From NCBI RefSeq assembly GCF_024347415.1, contig NZ_AP025476.1, forward strand, positions 682,001 to 746,000: a stretch of DNA of 64,000 bases. The letters run 5' to 3'. The translations under genes were made by a program, and so were the position numbers. Position 1 is the stretch's first letter. Each line of letters begins with the position of its first letter. Below the pieces are notes generated by a model. It saw only the letters and a program-made list of their open reading frames with translations, was not told where the DNA came from and made no database searches. The DNA comes from Vibrio crassostreae. GTDB taxonomy: Bacteria > Pseudomonadota > Gammaproteobacteria > Enterobacterales > Vibrionaceae. Positions 38,905 to 47,975 of the stretch are shown here, in pieces.

Positions 38905-40617
38905 ATGTCCTCATCGATTCCATTTTACGATAAAAATGCTCACACACTTTGCCAGCAGTACAACTCAGTTACGTTCGAGACGGTACATAAAAGCTGGCAA
39001 GCTTACTGGCCTTTAGAGGGCGATAAAGTACTAGATATCGGTGCAGGGAGCGGTCGTGATGTGCTATGGATGCACAAAGCCGGAGCTGATGTTATTGCGA
39101 TAGAACCTAGTGCGTCATTACGCGAACAAGGCTCGAAATATACAGGCCCAAGTGTTACCTGGATTGATGATTCACTCCCCTCGCTTAGCCGCACTGAAAA
39201 CCTCGGAATGCGTTTTGAGTTGATATTGGTGAGTGCGGTTTGGATGCATCTCGCTCCGTCTCATCGAGAGCGTGCATTTAGAAAATTGTCTAACTTGCTA
39301 GCTCCAAATGGCAAGCTGGTGATCACTCTGCGTCATGGGGAGTTTCAAGACAGTCGACAAGGCTATGAAGTCTCAGTTGAAGAGCTCGAGCGTTTATCAA
39401 AAAACAGCGCCTTGTTGGTTCGTCATGTTGATGATAGCCAAGATAGGTTGAACCGCAATGAAGTGTGGTGGCAAACCGTGGTGATGACATTGCCAGACGA
39501 TGGCTCCGGTGACTTGAACAAGGTGCGCCACATTATTGTGAATGACAACAAGTCGGCCACATACAAGTTGGCTTTGTTGAGAACATTACTGCGAATTGCG
39601 GATGCTCATTCAGGCGCTGTGATTGATCGAACTGATGGGGAAATTTCTCTACCATTGGGCTTGGTCGCTCTGTATTGGGTTAGGCAGTTTAAGCGCTTGA
39701 TTGATATCGATATAGAAGGCGCTGGGATTCAGCAAAATAGCAACACGAGTAAAGGCCTCGGATTTGTAAAAATGGATGGTTGGAACAAACTAAAGCATCT
39801 TAGTGCCGATGATCTAGCTATTGGTACTATGTTTTTAGGCGAGGAAGCCAAAGCATTGCAGAAGCTGTTTTCACAAACGATCAGTACTATTAAATCGGGT
39901 CCAGTGACCTTTATTTATCATGGCTCTAAAGAGAATAAGCTGTTTGAGATACTCCCACCTCAGCAGCGACGTAAGAGCCGAGAATCGCTGGTCATTGATA
40001 GTGAGTTCCTAGAAAGCTTTGGCTATTTCACTCTCGATGAAAGCCTGTGGGAGTGCTTTAGAATTTACCATTCTTGGATTGAACCGCTGGTGGTGAATCA
40101 ATGGGTGATGGAGATGCAGCGTTTTGAGTTAAATCGACAGCGCAACATATCACTACAGACCTATCACGACTGTTTAGTCTGGATTGACCGAAACCATGAT
40201 ACTCGTGATGTACGCAAAAGAGTTGAACAGCTTAGAGCTGATCAGGCAGACATTGTCAGTGTTTGGAGTGGAAAATCATTAAAAAACGAGTATCACGTTG
40301 ATCACTGTCTGCCTTTTGCTTATTGGCCGAATAACGACAAGTGGAACCTCTTTCCCACCACAAGCAAAGAGAATCTAAGCAAAAGTGACAAAGTTCCTAC
40401 TGCTGAAAAACTTCGTGCGTCTAAGTCTCGTATTCTCGAATGGTGGCAATTGGCGTGGAACGATTCCGCTCATTTTGAACAACAGTTCTTTTCGGAAGCG
40501 GCTCTTTCTTTACCCAATATTCCATCACAGTGTCGAGATTTCGAAGAGGTGTTTGACGCTATGGGTTTGCAGGTACGCGGTGTGAAAAGCCGACTATTAA
40601 TCAATGAGTGGCACTGA
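38905..40617 (+). CDS. Class I methyltransferase fused to a C-terminal HNH nuclease domain
   Basis: 570 aa. Residues about 20-190 form a SAM-dependent methyltransferase: motif I VLDIGAGSGRDV, acidic motif II VIAIEPS, and LVSAVWMHLAP. The middle region (about 205-450) is unassigned; it contains YKLALLRTLLRIADAHSG, a stretch reminiscent of proteins that carry HNH domains. An HNH-type motif, HVDHCLPF (H464-H467) with WNLFPTTSKENLSKSDK, lies at the C-terminus. A methyltransferase and a nuclease in one chain suggest a nucleic-acid modification or restriction role, but no target-recognition domain was identified. Confidence 0.72.
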   Translation: MSSSIPFYDKNAHTLCQQYNSVTFETVHKSWQAYWPLEGDKVLDIGAGSGRDVLWMHKAGADVIAIEPSASLREQGSKYTGPSVTWIDDSLPSLSRTENLGMRFELILVSAVWMHLAPSHRERAFRKLSNLLAPNGKLVITLRHGEFQDSRQGYEVSVEELERLSKNSALLVRHVDDSQDRLNRNEVWWQTVVMTLPDDGSGDLNKVRHIIVNDNKSATYKLALLRTLLRIADAHSGAVIDRTDGEISLPLGLVALYWVRQFKRLIDIDIEGAGIQQNSNTSKGLGFVKMDGWNKLKHLSADDLAIGTMFLGEEAKALQKLFSQTISTIKSGPVTFIYHGSKENKLFEILPPQQRRKSRESLVIDSEFLESFGYFTLDESLWECFRIYHSWIEPLVVNQWVMEMQRFELNRQRNISLQTYHDCLVWIDRNHDTRDVRKRVEQLRADQADIVSVWSGKSLKNEYHVDHCLPFAYWPNNDKWNLFPTTSKENLSKSDKVPTAEKLRASKSRILEWWQLAWNDSAHFEQQFFSEAALSLPNIPSQCRDFEEVFDAMGLQVRGVKSRLLINEWH

Positions 40618-40666
40618 TCGCAATTTACCCTCTAATTTAATCCTTTGAGTAACGGTAGAGTAAACG

Positions 40667-41395
40667 ATGAAATACATCGGAATTGATGGCTGCAAGGCGG
40701 GTTGGATCGCTTGGATTGTCTCTGGCAATGAAACACCTGAGTTCAAGGTGGTGAAGACCCTCGAAGAGCTGGTTGATGATTTTACGGGATCAACAACATT
40801 AATCGATATGCCGATTGGCTTTAGCGATTCACTGACTCCAGATAGATTATGCGACAAAACAGCAAGACGTTTCCTCACCAGCAAACGTGGCTCTTCCGTG
40901 TTTCCTGTTCCGTGTCGAGAGGCGGTTTACCAAACCGATTACATTGCGGCGTGCAGTGCTAATGTTGAGCAGCTTGATAAGAAGTTTTCTAAACAGACTT
41001 GGGGAATTGTGCCCAAGATTCGCGAGCTTGATGAACTCATTGAATCTCACCCAAGCCTTTCGATAAGGGAATCACATCCTGAGGTGGTGTTTGCAGCATT
41101 GAAAGGTGAACCGCTGACGTTTTCCAAACGAACGCAAGAAGGCAAAGAGGAACGGCTTTCTATTATTCAGCAACTCGCCCCTCAATGGTGTGACGGCTTG
41201 TCTTTGGCCATTTTAAATACCAAGCGTAAAGACGTCGCGATAGACGATATTTATGACGCATTCATTTTGATGTTGATTGCTTATCACGCTCCAACATTGT
41301 CGTGCTTGCCTGAGCTTTCTGAAATCGGCGGAAAGGCTGATAAGGATCAGAACGGAAGAGTTCGAGAGATTGTCTATTGGGACAAAACGCGCTAA
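40667..41395 (+). CDS. DUF429 family protein
   Basis: 242 aa. It begins KYIGIDGCKAGWI, the DUF429 hallmark, with LIDMPIGFSD, SVFPVPCREAVY and RESHPEVVFAAL further on. The fold is thought to be RNase H-like. Activity is unknown. It starts 49 bp after the methyltransferase-HNH gene on the same strand, so cotranscription is possible. Confidence 0.8.
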   Translation: MKYIGIDGCKAGWIAWIVSGNETPEFKVVKTLEELVDDFTGSTTLIDMPIGFSDSLTPDRLCDKTARRFLTSKRGSSVFPVPCREAVYQTDYIAACSANVEQLDKKFSKQTWGIVPKIRELDELIESHPSLSIRESHPEVVFAALKGEPLTFSKRTQEGKEERLSIIQQLAPQWCDGLSLAILNTKRKDVAIDDIYDAFILMLIAYHAPTLSCLPELSEIGGKADKDQNGRVREIVYWDKTR

Positions 41396-41476
41396 CAAAG
41401 CGTGCGCTCCACTTGGCTTAATATGTTACTTTCCAACTTCTGCTACTTTTCACACTTACTATTTTGAGTCTTTGAT

Positions 41477-42286
41477 ATGAAACGTTTTATTGTCGGCTGG
41501 CTGGCCACTGTTCTCAGTGTTGCGAGTTACGGCCAAGTTGCCCCTATATCTCAATGGCAATGCGACATGATGAAAAAGAACAATGTCTTGAGTAGTGGTG
41601 CGCCTGTCGGTTGTGAGCGACTATCCAAAGTGGATTTCGATTTCATTAATTTCAAAGGGGAAACGCAACAGGGCAATATGATCGTGCTTGATGTGGTTGC
41701 ACCTGCTGTTGAACAAATTTTTTCGGATCTCAAACAGCGCAATTTTCCTCTTCATTCCGCTCGCCTAATGCGTGAATTCAGAGGTGACGATAACGCCTCA
41801 ATGGACGCGAACAACAGCAGTGCGTTTAATGCTCGTCCTATTACAGGTGGAGGTGGTTGGTCGAAGCATGCTTATGGTGTGGCGATAGACATCAACCCAG
41901 TTCAAAATCCTTTCTTAGAGTTCGATAGCAACGGAAAGATCACGGTAAAGCCTTCACAATCTGCGACAAGTTATGTGAACCGTACTCGCTTTCGTGCGCG
42001 TGAGGAACTTGAACGCCGCGGCATGGCTGAAGATGTGGTTGAGCTTTTTGCCCATCACGGATTTATGATCTGGGGAGGGGATTGGAATAGCCCAATCGAT
42101 TCTCAGCATTTTGAGGTCGGCTCAAGAAAGTTTGTTAGCCAACTGCTCTCTAAACCGCAACCTGAAGCTAAGATGTTATTTGAGCGCTACGTCGAATCTT
42201 ATCGACAGTGCTATCTCAAAAATAAAGGTGAGGACGCAGAAAAAGCTCGAGCTATCTGTGCAAAGAAAACAGTCGGGACTTTTTAG
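41477..42286 (+). CDS. M15-family peptidase (D-alanyl-D-alanine carboxypeptidase-like)
   Basis: 269 aa with a signal peptide ending SYGQ-VA, so periplasmic or secreted. The VanY/M15 zinc motifs are visible: HAYGVAIDINP (HxxxxxxD) and, later, SQHFE with the third ligand, plus the preceding GGDWN. It is expected to cleave peptidoglycan stem peptides. Six cysteines, including pairs at both ends, may form disulfides. Confidence 0.85.
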   Translation: MKRFIVGWLATVLSVASYGQVAPISQWQCDMMKKNNVLSSGAPVGCERLSKVDFDFINFKGETQQGNMIVLDVVAPAVEQIFSDLKQRNFPLHSARLMREFRGDDNASMDANNSSAFNARPITGGGGWSKHAYGVAIDINPVQNPFLEFDSNGKITVKPSQSATSYVNRTRFRAREELERRGMAEDVVELFAHHGFMIWGGDWNSPIDSQHFEVGSRKFVSQLLSKPQPEAKMLFERYVESYRQCYLKNKGEDAEKARAICAKKTVGTF

Positions 42287-42591
42287 TGCTATGTTTATCT
42301 AGAACCGTTTGTGTTTTAGCAAGTTAAACTCGCTTCAGGTGTGTTTTGAATAGCTAAGGTCAGCGCTTGTCGTTGGCCTTTTTTGTATTCATTTCTCCAA
42401 TAGAACACCGAGCATTGAAAAGGTTATTGGGTATCCATTAGTCAATAATCGATAAGCGAATGCAGCGCAAAGTCATCGGTTTGTCATTGAAAAAGTCATA
42501 GCGTAAACGTTATGTGAGAACCATCGCTGGTGGGGGAACTTCTTGCCTATTCGCCAGTATTATTAGTGAACTGATCACAACGGACCAACTA
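42287..42591. other. Intergenic region between the M15 peptidase and the retropepsin-like protein
   Basis: About 305 bp. Apart from the terminator at 42356-42384, nothing recognisable is seen. Confidence 0.4.
42356..42384 (+). terminator. Intrinsic terminator after the M15 peptidase gene
   Basis: AAGGTCA pairs with TGGCCTT (one G-T) and is followed by six T. Confidence 0.6.
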
Positions 42592-44472
42592 ATGAAAAAG
42601 ATACCTTTGGCTCTAACTCTTTTAAGCACTCTACTTTTTTCACAATATTCTTTGGCTACAGACACTTCACACACCACGCAAAATCCGACTTACGAACTCG
42701 ATGGTAAGTCGGTATTAGGCCGTACTGAGAACGTGTACCTATCTAGCGTTCAAGGGCTAAAAGACGTTCCTTTCATTGGTAAAATTGATACCGGTGCAGA
42801 AACCACTTCTATGCATGCTGAAGACATTCATGTGAAGAGCTCTAATCCCGATTACCAAAACCTCAAAGACAAAGAGTTGATGGCGGCGTTAACCGAAGAC
42901 CTGTTGAACAATTCTGATGTTGATTACGATGATTGGGATGGCAGCACCTTTGCGAAATATGAAGCTGTGGTGTCTTTTAAGGTCCAAAACCCACGCACGG
43001 GAGACATGGTATTAATCGAAGCGCCTTTAGAGCGTGTCAGCATGATACGCAGCCGCACTAGCAGCACGCCTTTACTTCGTCCTACCGTAAAAATGTCGCT
43101 GACCATTGCGGATCAAGAATTAAAAACAGACGTTAACCTGACGGACAGAAGTCACTTCTCTGCGCCAGTGCTGATCGGCAAAACCTTTCTTGCTGACAAC
43201 GCCTTAGTGTTTGCAGGCTACGACTATTTGCAAGAGCAGGAAAACGCGACGGTTGTTGGCCGCAAAGAGGTGGTGTCTATCTCCGGAATGGCGATGAACG
43301 CGACATTCTCTTTAAAGAACCGCTACAGCATTTTGCATGCAAAAGACATCGACATAGACAAAAAGAACAAAGAAGTGACGTTTGATATGTTCGACAACGA
43401 CGGCAAGCAAAAAGAGATGACGTTGCCGTTGGTTCGTATGTTAAGCGTGAGTGGTAAGAAGAGACCTTTGGTGTATGTGCCGGTTCAACTCGATGAAAAC
43501 ACCACAAAAGACGTTCTGGTGTACCTACGTGAGCGCTCGAGTAGTGAGTCGCAGTTGAGATTTGGTACCAGCACTGCCAGTGAACTTTTCATGATTGACA
43601 CCAATGCAGAAAATATTCTTTCTGAAGGTTCAGAGAGCTTTAGTGATGTTGCTAAAAAGAGTGAACCTTTGGTTATTTCTCCAGAAGAGGACATCACCCT
43701 TGATGACTTCCCACTCAAGGCCGTTGCCTCTTTCATTGTCAACACGCCTCTGTTGAAGGTCGACAGTTTTGAAATGACAGGCAAAGGCAAAGAGGCTTCC
43801 GTTGAATTTTACCTTACGGATGTAAACGGTGAGAAGCAGAAGGTGACCAAGCCAATTATTAAGAAGCTTAAAGTCGGTGATGATACTCGTCCGGTTGTCA
43901 GTGGTGAGTTTGCGGTGTCTGGAAACGTTCGTACGCAAGAGTTTGCCATCGATGTGCTCAATACGAATGAGAAAGAAGCGTACTTTATTTTAGGCAAGAA
44001 GATGGCAAAAGACGGTGTGTATGTGAACACTCGCTCTGACTACCTTTTGAAAGCTGAGCCGCTGTTTAAAGTAGGGCACATCGAAGTCGTTGAAGTGAAC
44101 GGCATGAAGTTCCCGGCCAAGCTCGACACTGGCGCGGATGTGAGCTCAATGAACGCGGTGAACATCAAACGATTCAAGAAAGATGGCCAAGACATGGTGA
44201 CCTTTACTTATCAAAACAACCAAGGCGATAAGCAAGAGTTCACCAAGCCAGTGATTGATGTGATGCGCATTAAGGCCAAGAAAGGCGAGAAGGTAAACAT
44301 TCGCCCTGTCGTTGAAATGAAGGTTAAGCTCGGTGACTTAGAGAAAGAAGTGAGGGTAAATCTTCAAGACCGCTCTCGCTTTGAATACAGCATGATCCTA
44401 GGTAAGAACTTCCTGAAACACGGCGCAGTAGTCAGCAGCGATGAAGATTACTTGTTAGGTGATGTGGAGTAA
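42592..44472 (+). CDS. Multi-domain retropepsin-like (RimK-associated 'ATP-dependent zinc protease') exported protein
   Basis: 627 aa from ATG 42592, chosen because a signal peptide (MKKIPLALTLLSTLLFSQYSLA) follows at once; an upstream in-frame GTG at 42514 is unlikely. The protein is built of repeated beta-rich domains of the PF05618 type. The first has KIDTGAETTSMHA (D66) and the last KLDTGADVSSMNA (D512), both pepsin/retropepsin-like DTGA motifs. Two middle copies keep the fold signature (for example FSLKNRYSILHA) but lack DTG. The periplasmic role is unknown. The zinc-protease label is a legacy name. Confidence 0.75.
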   Translation: MKKIPLALTLLSTLLFSQYSLATDTSHTTQNPTYELDGKSVLGRTENVYLSSVQGLKDVPFIGKIDTGAETTSMHAEDIHVKSSNPDYQNLKDKELMAALTEDLLNNSDVDYDDWDGSTFAKYEAVVSFKVQNPRTGDMVLIEAPLERVSMIRSRTSSTPLLRPTVKMSLTIADQELKTDVNLTDRSHFSAPVLIGKTFLADNALVFAGYDYLQEQENATVVGRKEVVSISGMAMNATFSLKNRYSILHAKDIDIDKKNKEVTFDMFDNDGKQKEMTLPLVRMLSVSGKKRPLVYVPVQLDENTTKDVLVYLRERSSSESQLRFGTSTASELFMIDTNAENILSEGSESFSDVAKKSEPLVISPEEDITLDDFPLKAVASFIVNTPLLKVDSFEMTGKGKEASVEFYLTDVNGEKQKVTKPIIKKLKVGDDTRPVVSGEFAVSGNVRTQEFAIDVLNTNEKEAYFILGKKMAKDGVYVNTRSDYLLKAEPLFKVGHIEVVEVNGMKFPAKLDTGADVSSMNAVNIKRFKKDGQDMVTFTYQNNQGDKQEFTKPVIDVMRIKAKKGEKVNIRPVVEMKVKLGDLEKEVRVNLQDRSRFEYSMILGKNFLKHGAVVSSDEDYLLGDVE

Positions 44473-44503
44473 CCCCTAACTAAGTTTGTAATAGAACCGT
44501 TCC

Positions 44504-44545
44504 AAACAGCCACACATTTCAGTATTGGGATGTGTGGCTGTTTGT
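44504..44545. terminator. Bidirectional terminator between the protease gene and hipA
   Basis: AAACAGCCACACAT / ATGTGTGGCTGTTT with an 11-base loop lies between the convergent genes. Confidence 0.85.
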
Positions 44546-44596
44546 TGAGAGCTCTATAAAGTACATCAAGTTCTATCTTCTCTAGAGGGGAATGAT

Positions 44597-45913
44597 CTAG
44601 TTCTTGCTCAAATTCAATTTGTTAAGCATGGCAATAGAGTTATCAAAGATAGCTTCGGTTATGTGTTTTGGGAAACCTTCAGGCAAGCGTGCGGCGAGGC
44701 GCTCAATTGCTTTGGGTAATTCAGTTTGCATGTCATCCAATATGCTTTGCATGCTATCAGAATTAAAGCCAACTGAATGGGCTGTATCAAGAAAGTGGCG
44801 AGAGTAGATCTTGCTTATTTGGTACTTCTTACCACGACTTGCTTTTAATCCCATTGCTAACTTTAATTTTCTTATGTTTAGTCCTTTTTTCCCCGTGATA
44901 GGGTAAGCAGACAAAATGTCATAAAATGGTGTTAAGCGATAACTACCTTGCTTTTCAATAAATATTGAATAGTTCTTTGCATGCCCATCAATAGCGCCTA
45001 TAGCCCATTGGAAAACTTGAAACTTCATGAAGTTATATCTGTCTTCCAGTGCATTGGATGAGCCTTCAAGTAGCTTCATAATATCGGCGATTCCGGGGCC
45101 TCCATCACTTTCGTATTTTATCGATGAAGGGATTCCTTTGGCTTGACAGATATCTTCCTGAGGAAGGCGCAGTAGGTGTGTACGATCCTTAATCCAACGT
45201 CTATCAAAACGCTCAACAGCAATGGCTTTATAATTATGGGTTGTGATGATCTCGACGGTCGGAACATCAAACCCCAACTCTCTAGCTAACTCAATACAGA
45301 TGAACTCATTCTCGACACTTTCAGTCAGATCTAGAATAGATGTGGGCTGCTTAATCTCACCAATAGGTAGCTTAATGATATGGCTTGTAGGTGTATTCCC
45401 TTTAGGCAAACACCAATCTCCGTTCAACCTTAGCAATGCTGTTTTTTCTTGAGCGCCAGCAACCGATATTCGGAAATCATCTTCTTCCTTAATCATACCT
45501 AATGGAATATTGGAATGATGGGCTGCTAAGATTTTTTCAAGCCGAGATTCGTCAAGAAGTTCGTATGACAGTTTGTTCTCGATATAGGGTTGACTTGGAG
45601 GGAGCAGAGCAATGGCACCAACGCTGTCTTTGCCAATTTCTTTCAGAAGATCAAAAGGTTGATTTGAAGCCGTTTGATAGCGTGCAACAATCCTATTACG
45701 TATAGCAATATTGTCTGGTAGCAGGTTGTCAAAGTAGTTGATAACGGCATCAGAAGTTATCGTAGGTATTTGTAGTTTAAGGGATAAAGATAATGGGCGA
45801 GATTTGTCGTTACTGAGCCAAGACTCATTATATTTAAATTCGTGAGAGCCATTGTTTTGCTTTGTGAGAGTACCGACCAACTCACCATTCATGTAGGCAT
45901 TAAGTTGTTGCAT
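44597..45913 (-). CDS. hipA: HipA-type serine/threonine kinase toxin
   Basis: Toxin of a HipBA type II system. E. coli HipA phosphorylates glutamyl-tRNA synthetase and induces persistence. It is 438 aa from ATG 45913. The N-terminal HipA_N domain (LNAYMNGELVGTL...SWLSNDKSRPLSLSLKL) and the HipA_C kinase core with VAGAQEKTALL and the catalytic IDGHAKNYSI loop are intact, so it looks active. Its start codon overlaps the hipB stop by one base (TAATG), the standard coupled antitoxin-toxin order. The target need not be GltX. Confidence 0.92.
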   Translation of the reverse strand: MQQLNAYMNGELVGTLTKQNNGSHEFKYNESWLSNDKSRPLSLSLKLQIPTITSDAVINYFDNLLPDNIAIRNRIVARYQTASNQPFDLLKEIGKDSVGAIALLPPSQPYIENKLSYELLDESRLEKILAAHHSNIPLGMIKEEDDFRISVAGAQEKTALLRLNGDWCLPKGNTPTSHIIKLPIGEIKQPTSILDLTESVENEFICIELARELGFDVPTVEIITTHNYKAIAVERFDRRWIKDRTHLLRLPQEDICQAKGIPSSIKYESDGGPGIADIMKLLEGSSNALEDRYNFMKFQVFQWAIGAIDGHAKNYSIFIEKQGSYRLTPFYDILSAYPITGKKGLNIRKLKLAMGLKASRGKKYQISKIYSRHFLDTAHSVGFNSDSMQSILDDMQTELPKAIERLAARLPEGFPKHITEAIFDNSIAMLNKLNLSKN

Positions 45914-46161
45914 TACCAATCTTCCTCATCAACAGTGCTTTGACTATTTTTTGCATCTTTGGGTTCGATTTTAAGGGTGAGATCTAATGCTTGGATAAGC
46001 TTGAACATTGTTGAAATAGTTGCCTTTTCTGGTCTATTTTCAAAGTTCGAAATGGTTGCTTGTTTTATCCCTACTTTTTTTGCCAGCTCAGACTGAGTCC
46101 ACCTATTCTTTTGGCGTATTAGCAGTAAAGTATTGGCTAATTGTTGTGGGCTATAAATCAC
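45913..46161 (-). CDS. hipB: HipB-type antitoxin, Xre-family repressor
   Basis: 82 aa helix-turn-helix protein (QNRWTQSELAKKVGIKQAT, HTH at about residues 18-60) with a short acidic C-terminal tail (STVDEEDW), which in E. coli HipB marks the protein for Lon. It neutralises HipA and represses the operon. Four matching operators lie directly upstream. Confidence 0.9.
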   Translation of the reverse strand: MIYSPQQLANTLLLIRQKNRWTQSELAKKVGIKQATISNFENRPEKATISTMFKLIQALDLTLKIEPKDAKNSQSTVDEEDW

Positions 46162-46188
46162 AAGTTGTCACTCCTTACTATGATGTTT

Positions 46189-46290
46189 TATCCCCATTAG
46201 AGGATATTGGTCGTGCTATCCCAACAAAGGGATATATGTAACTTTATACCTTGTAGGGGATATTGCAAGTTATATACCTTGTAGAGGATA
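46189..46290 (-). promoter_or_regulatory. Four phased HipB operators upstream of hipBA
   Basis: The E. coli HipB operator is TATCC-N8-GGATA. Two exact copies occur at 46189-46206 (TATCCCCATTAGAGGATA) and 46217-46234. Two near copies with TATAC in the left arm are at 46245-46262 and 46273-46290. Starts are exactly 28 bp apart. The arrangement predicts cooperative autorepression by HipB/HipBA. Confidence 0.88.
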
Positions 46291-46299
46291 AAGTAGGAT

Positions 46300-46737
46300 T
46301 ATCAAAGCCTTTAGCTTAAAGAGGTATTGCAAGAAGGTGGATGCCAGCCTTTGTTAGACTTGTCGCTAAGTTCTTTTGCGATTGGCGATTATCCATGCGG
46401 GTAAGGTGAGGTGATAGTTACACGTAAGTAGATCAAATATGCCACACAAGAGATAATTAGAAATACTGACTTTGAAGCGCAACGAGATGGTTCTAAACTA
46501 AAGTTATGGCAATCAAAAGCACTTACACTGTGCATCACCCTGTGAGTGAAAACACAGGTGATTAAGAAATAAATAATGGTAACGCAAGGTATTAGCATCA
46601 TCCAAGTTGGATGTGTGGAGGCTACGTTTGATTTATTTACGGCTTTTGAAGGTGTGTTGAAAGCGAAAGTGCAAGGTGGCGCGTTTAGTATCTGCTTTTA
46701 GTACTAATAGCATAATTAATGATTATAAATACAAAAA
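46300..46737. other. Non-coding gap between hipBA and the island boundary
   Basis: No credible gene. A 70-codon open frame on the minus strand (46389-46601) has no recognisable domain and no good ribosome-binding site. It could be decayed sequence from earlier insertions at ssrA. Confidence 0.4.
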
Positions 46738-46764
46738 GGGCGATAACTCAGTGAGTTACCGCCC
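46733..46764 (-). terminator. Terminator just outside the island, possibly the ancestral ssrA terminator
   Basis: On the minus strand GGGCGGTAACTCA / TGAGTTATCGCCC (one A-C mismatch) is followed by TTTTTGT. It lies about 10 bp beyond the attL copy of the ssrA 3' end, in the right place and orientation to have terminated ssrA before the island inserted (inference). Confidence 0.6.
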
Positions 46765-46774
46765 TTTCCAAACG

Positions 46775-46799
46775 TTTGGTGGGCTGGCGTAAGTTGAAC
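46775..46799. repeat. attL: diverged copy of the ssrA 3' end
   Basis: TTTGGTGGGCTGGCGTAAGT followed by TGAAC aligns with TTGGTGGAGCTGGCGGGAGT plus TGAAC at the ssrA 3' end, with one base missing and two substitutions in about 24. It marks the left island boundary. Confidence 0.7.
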
Positions 46800-46853
46800 T
46801 TAACCCTTAAGTTGTTGATTTTTTTGGTTATCAATTGGTTTGACTTTTATTTT

Positions 46854-46874
46854 GGTTACTAAGGTGGTTACTAA
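46854..46874. repeat. Candidate integrase arm-type sites (left)
   Basis: Two direct copies of GGTTACTAA lie at 46854-46862 and 46866-46874, 12 bp apart, just inside the left boundary. A third copy is just inside the right boundary (62035-62043). Confidence 0.45.
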
Positions 46875-46920
46875 AGCTATTTGCTTAATTAAAATAAATG
46901 CAAATTTCCCTGAAACTAGA

Positions 46921-47769
46921 CTATTTATTATATTTCTTTCTGTAGTCGAATCCTTTTCTTGAGTCAACTGGCTGTGTTATCACGCTTTCGTTGCAGTTAT
47001 TCTCAATTGAGCTTTGCGGTTGTATAAATGTCATCTCATCTTGATCACATCTCTGCGCCCTAAAATCTTCGTTTTCTAGCCGTAGTTGAGCTATTTCTTC
47101 GTTTAGTTTTACTATCTCTTGCTCATGTTTGTTTGCTTGAGTTACTAGATTATCATTATGCTCTCTAGCAGTACTTAGCTCGTTATTCAGTTGTTTAAGG
47201 CTTTCATGAAGTTGATTTATAGCATCGTCTTCAACTTTTGAATCCTCGATTTCTCCGGAAAGTAGCTCGCTGAGAGGCTGTAGTTTTCCAGTCGATTCAG
47301 TTTGTTCTGAGTCTTCACTTTTCAACTTACGCTCTAGTGACAGTATATCCTTGGCTGATTTAAGCAAGGCATCTACAATTTGGCTGAAGCTACAATTCTG
47401 ATTTTTAGCTAGCTTCTCCAGTTGCGAGCGCCCACTTTTGCTCAATGTAAACGCGGTTTCAGTTTTGTTGGTGTTCTTTTTTCTGCGTTGTTTCGAAGTC
47501 CAAGCCGCTTTAAGTTTGTTGCATAATGACTTTACCCCTTCAACTCGATCGTAATCTACACTGTCGCCATCCACGGCGTGATATGCCGCAGATACAAATG
47601 CTTCTACATACTCTTTAGGTGCTAGTGATTTTAGCCCATGGGGAGAAAACCATGGATCTGGTTTCCTATGAGATTCAAGGTAATTCCTAATCCAGTCAGC
47701 TTGCTCTCTATTTGAGGGCGTAATCCAAGTTAAACGTTTTTTGAGTTTTTCACTATCAATCTTAGACAT
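46921..47769 (-). CDS. Putative DNA-binding coiled-coil protein with a ribbon-helix-helix-like segment
   Basis: 282 aa from ATG 47769 (MSKIDSEKLKKRL); the longer frame to 47841 adds residues unlike a natural start. An RHH-like block is seen in TAFTLSKSGRSQLEKLAKNQ followed by FSQIVDALLKSAKDI. It is followed by a heptad-rich coiled coil (LKQLNNELSTAREHNDNLV) and a basic C-terminus. The architecture recalls DNA-organising or partition proteins, but no named family was recognised. It is divergent from the 522-aa gene, with short repeats between them. Confidence 0.55.
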   Translation of the reverse strand: MSKIDSEKLKKRLTWITPSNREQADWIRNYLESHRKPDPWFSPHGLKSLAPKEYVEAFVSAAYHAVDGDSVDYDRVEGVKSLCNKLKAAWTSKQRRKKNTNKTETAFTLSKSGRSQLEKLAKNQNCSFSQIVDALLKSAKDILSLERKLKSEDSEQTESTGKLQPLSELLSGEIEDSKVEDDAINQLHESLKQLNNELSTAREHNDNLVTQANKHEQEIVKLNEEIAQLRLENEDFRAQRCDQDEMTFIQPQSSIENNCNESVITQPVDSRKGFDYRKKYNK

Positions 47770-47861
47770 TGTTCTACTGCTATGCGACGAATAAGTTGTT
47801 GCGATCATAACATCGTGCCAGACAACGAGAACACACAACATGATCAGGTTCGCATTAACAA

Positions 47862-47915
47862 AACTTGTGTCGAAATTAGTATAGAACTTGTCGTTTAACT
47901 TGTCTTTAAACTCGT
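47862..47915. repeat. Iteron-like repeats between divergent island genes
   Basis: AACTTGT occurs at 47862, 47885 and 47897, and AACTCGT at 47909. The last three start exactly 12 bp apart and share flanking T-rich bases. They sit in the 206-bp divergent promoter region and may bind either flanking protein. Confidence 0.5.
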
Positions 47916-47975
47916 ATACATTGCCATATATACCCTGTTTTGTTCCTTTTTTTTATTGGTATGTGAGATAACCCT

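Noticed and set aside
46389..46601. 70-codon open frame on the minus strand between hipBA and the island
   Set aside because: No recognisable domain and no good start signal. Hydrophobic stretches alone are not enough.
46775..46799. A tRNA or second tmRNA gene at the left boundary
   Set aside because: Only the acceptor/T-arm-like end is present and it is degenerate; no cloverleaf or tag frame follows, so it is an attachment-site copy.
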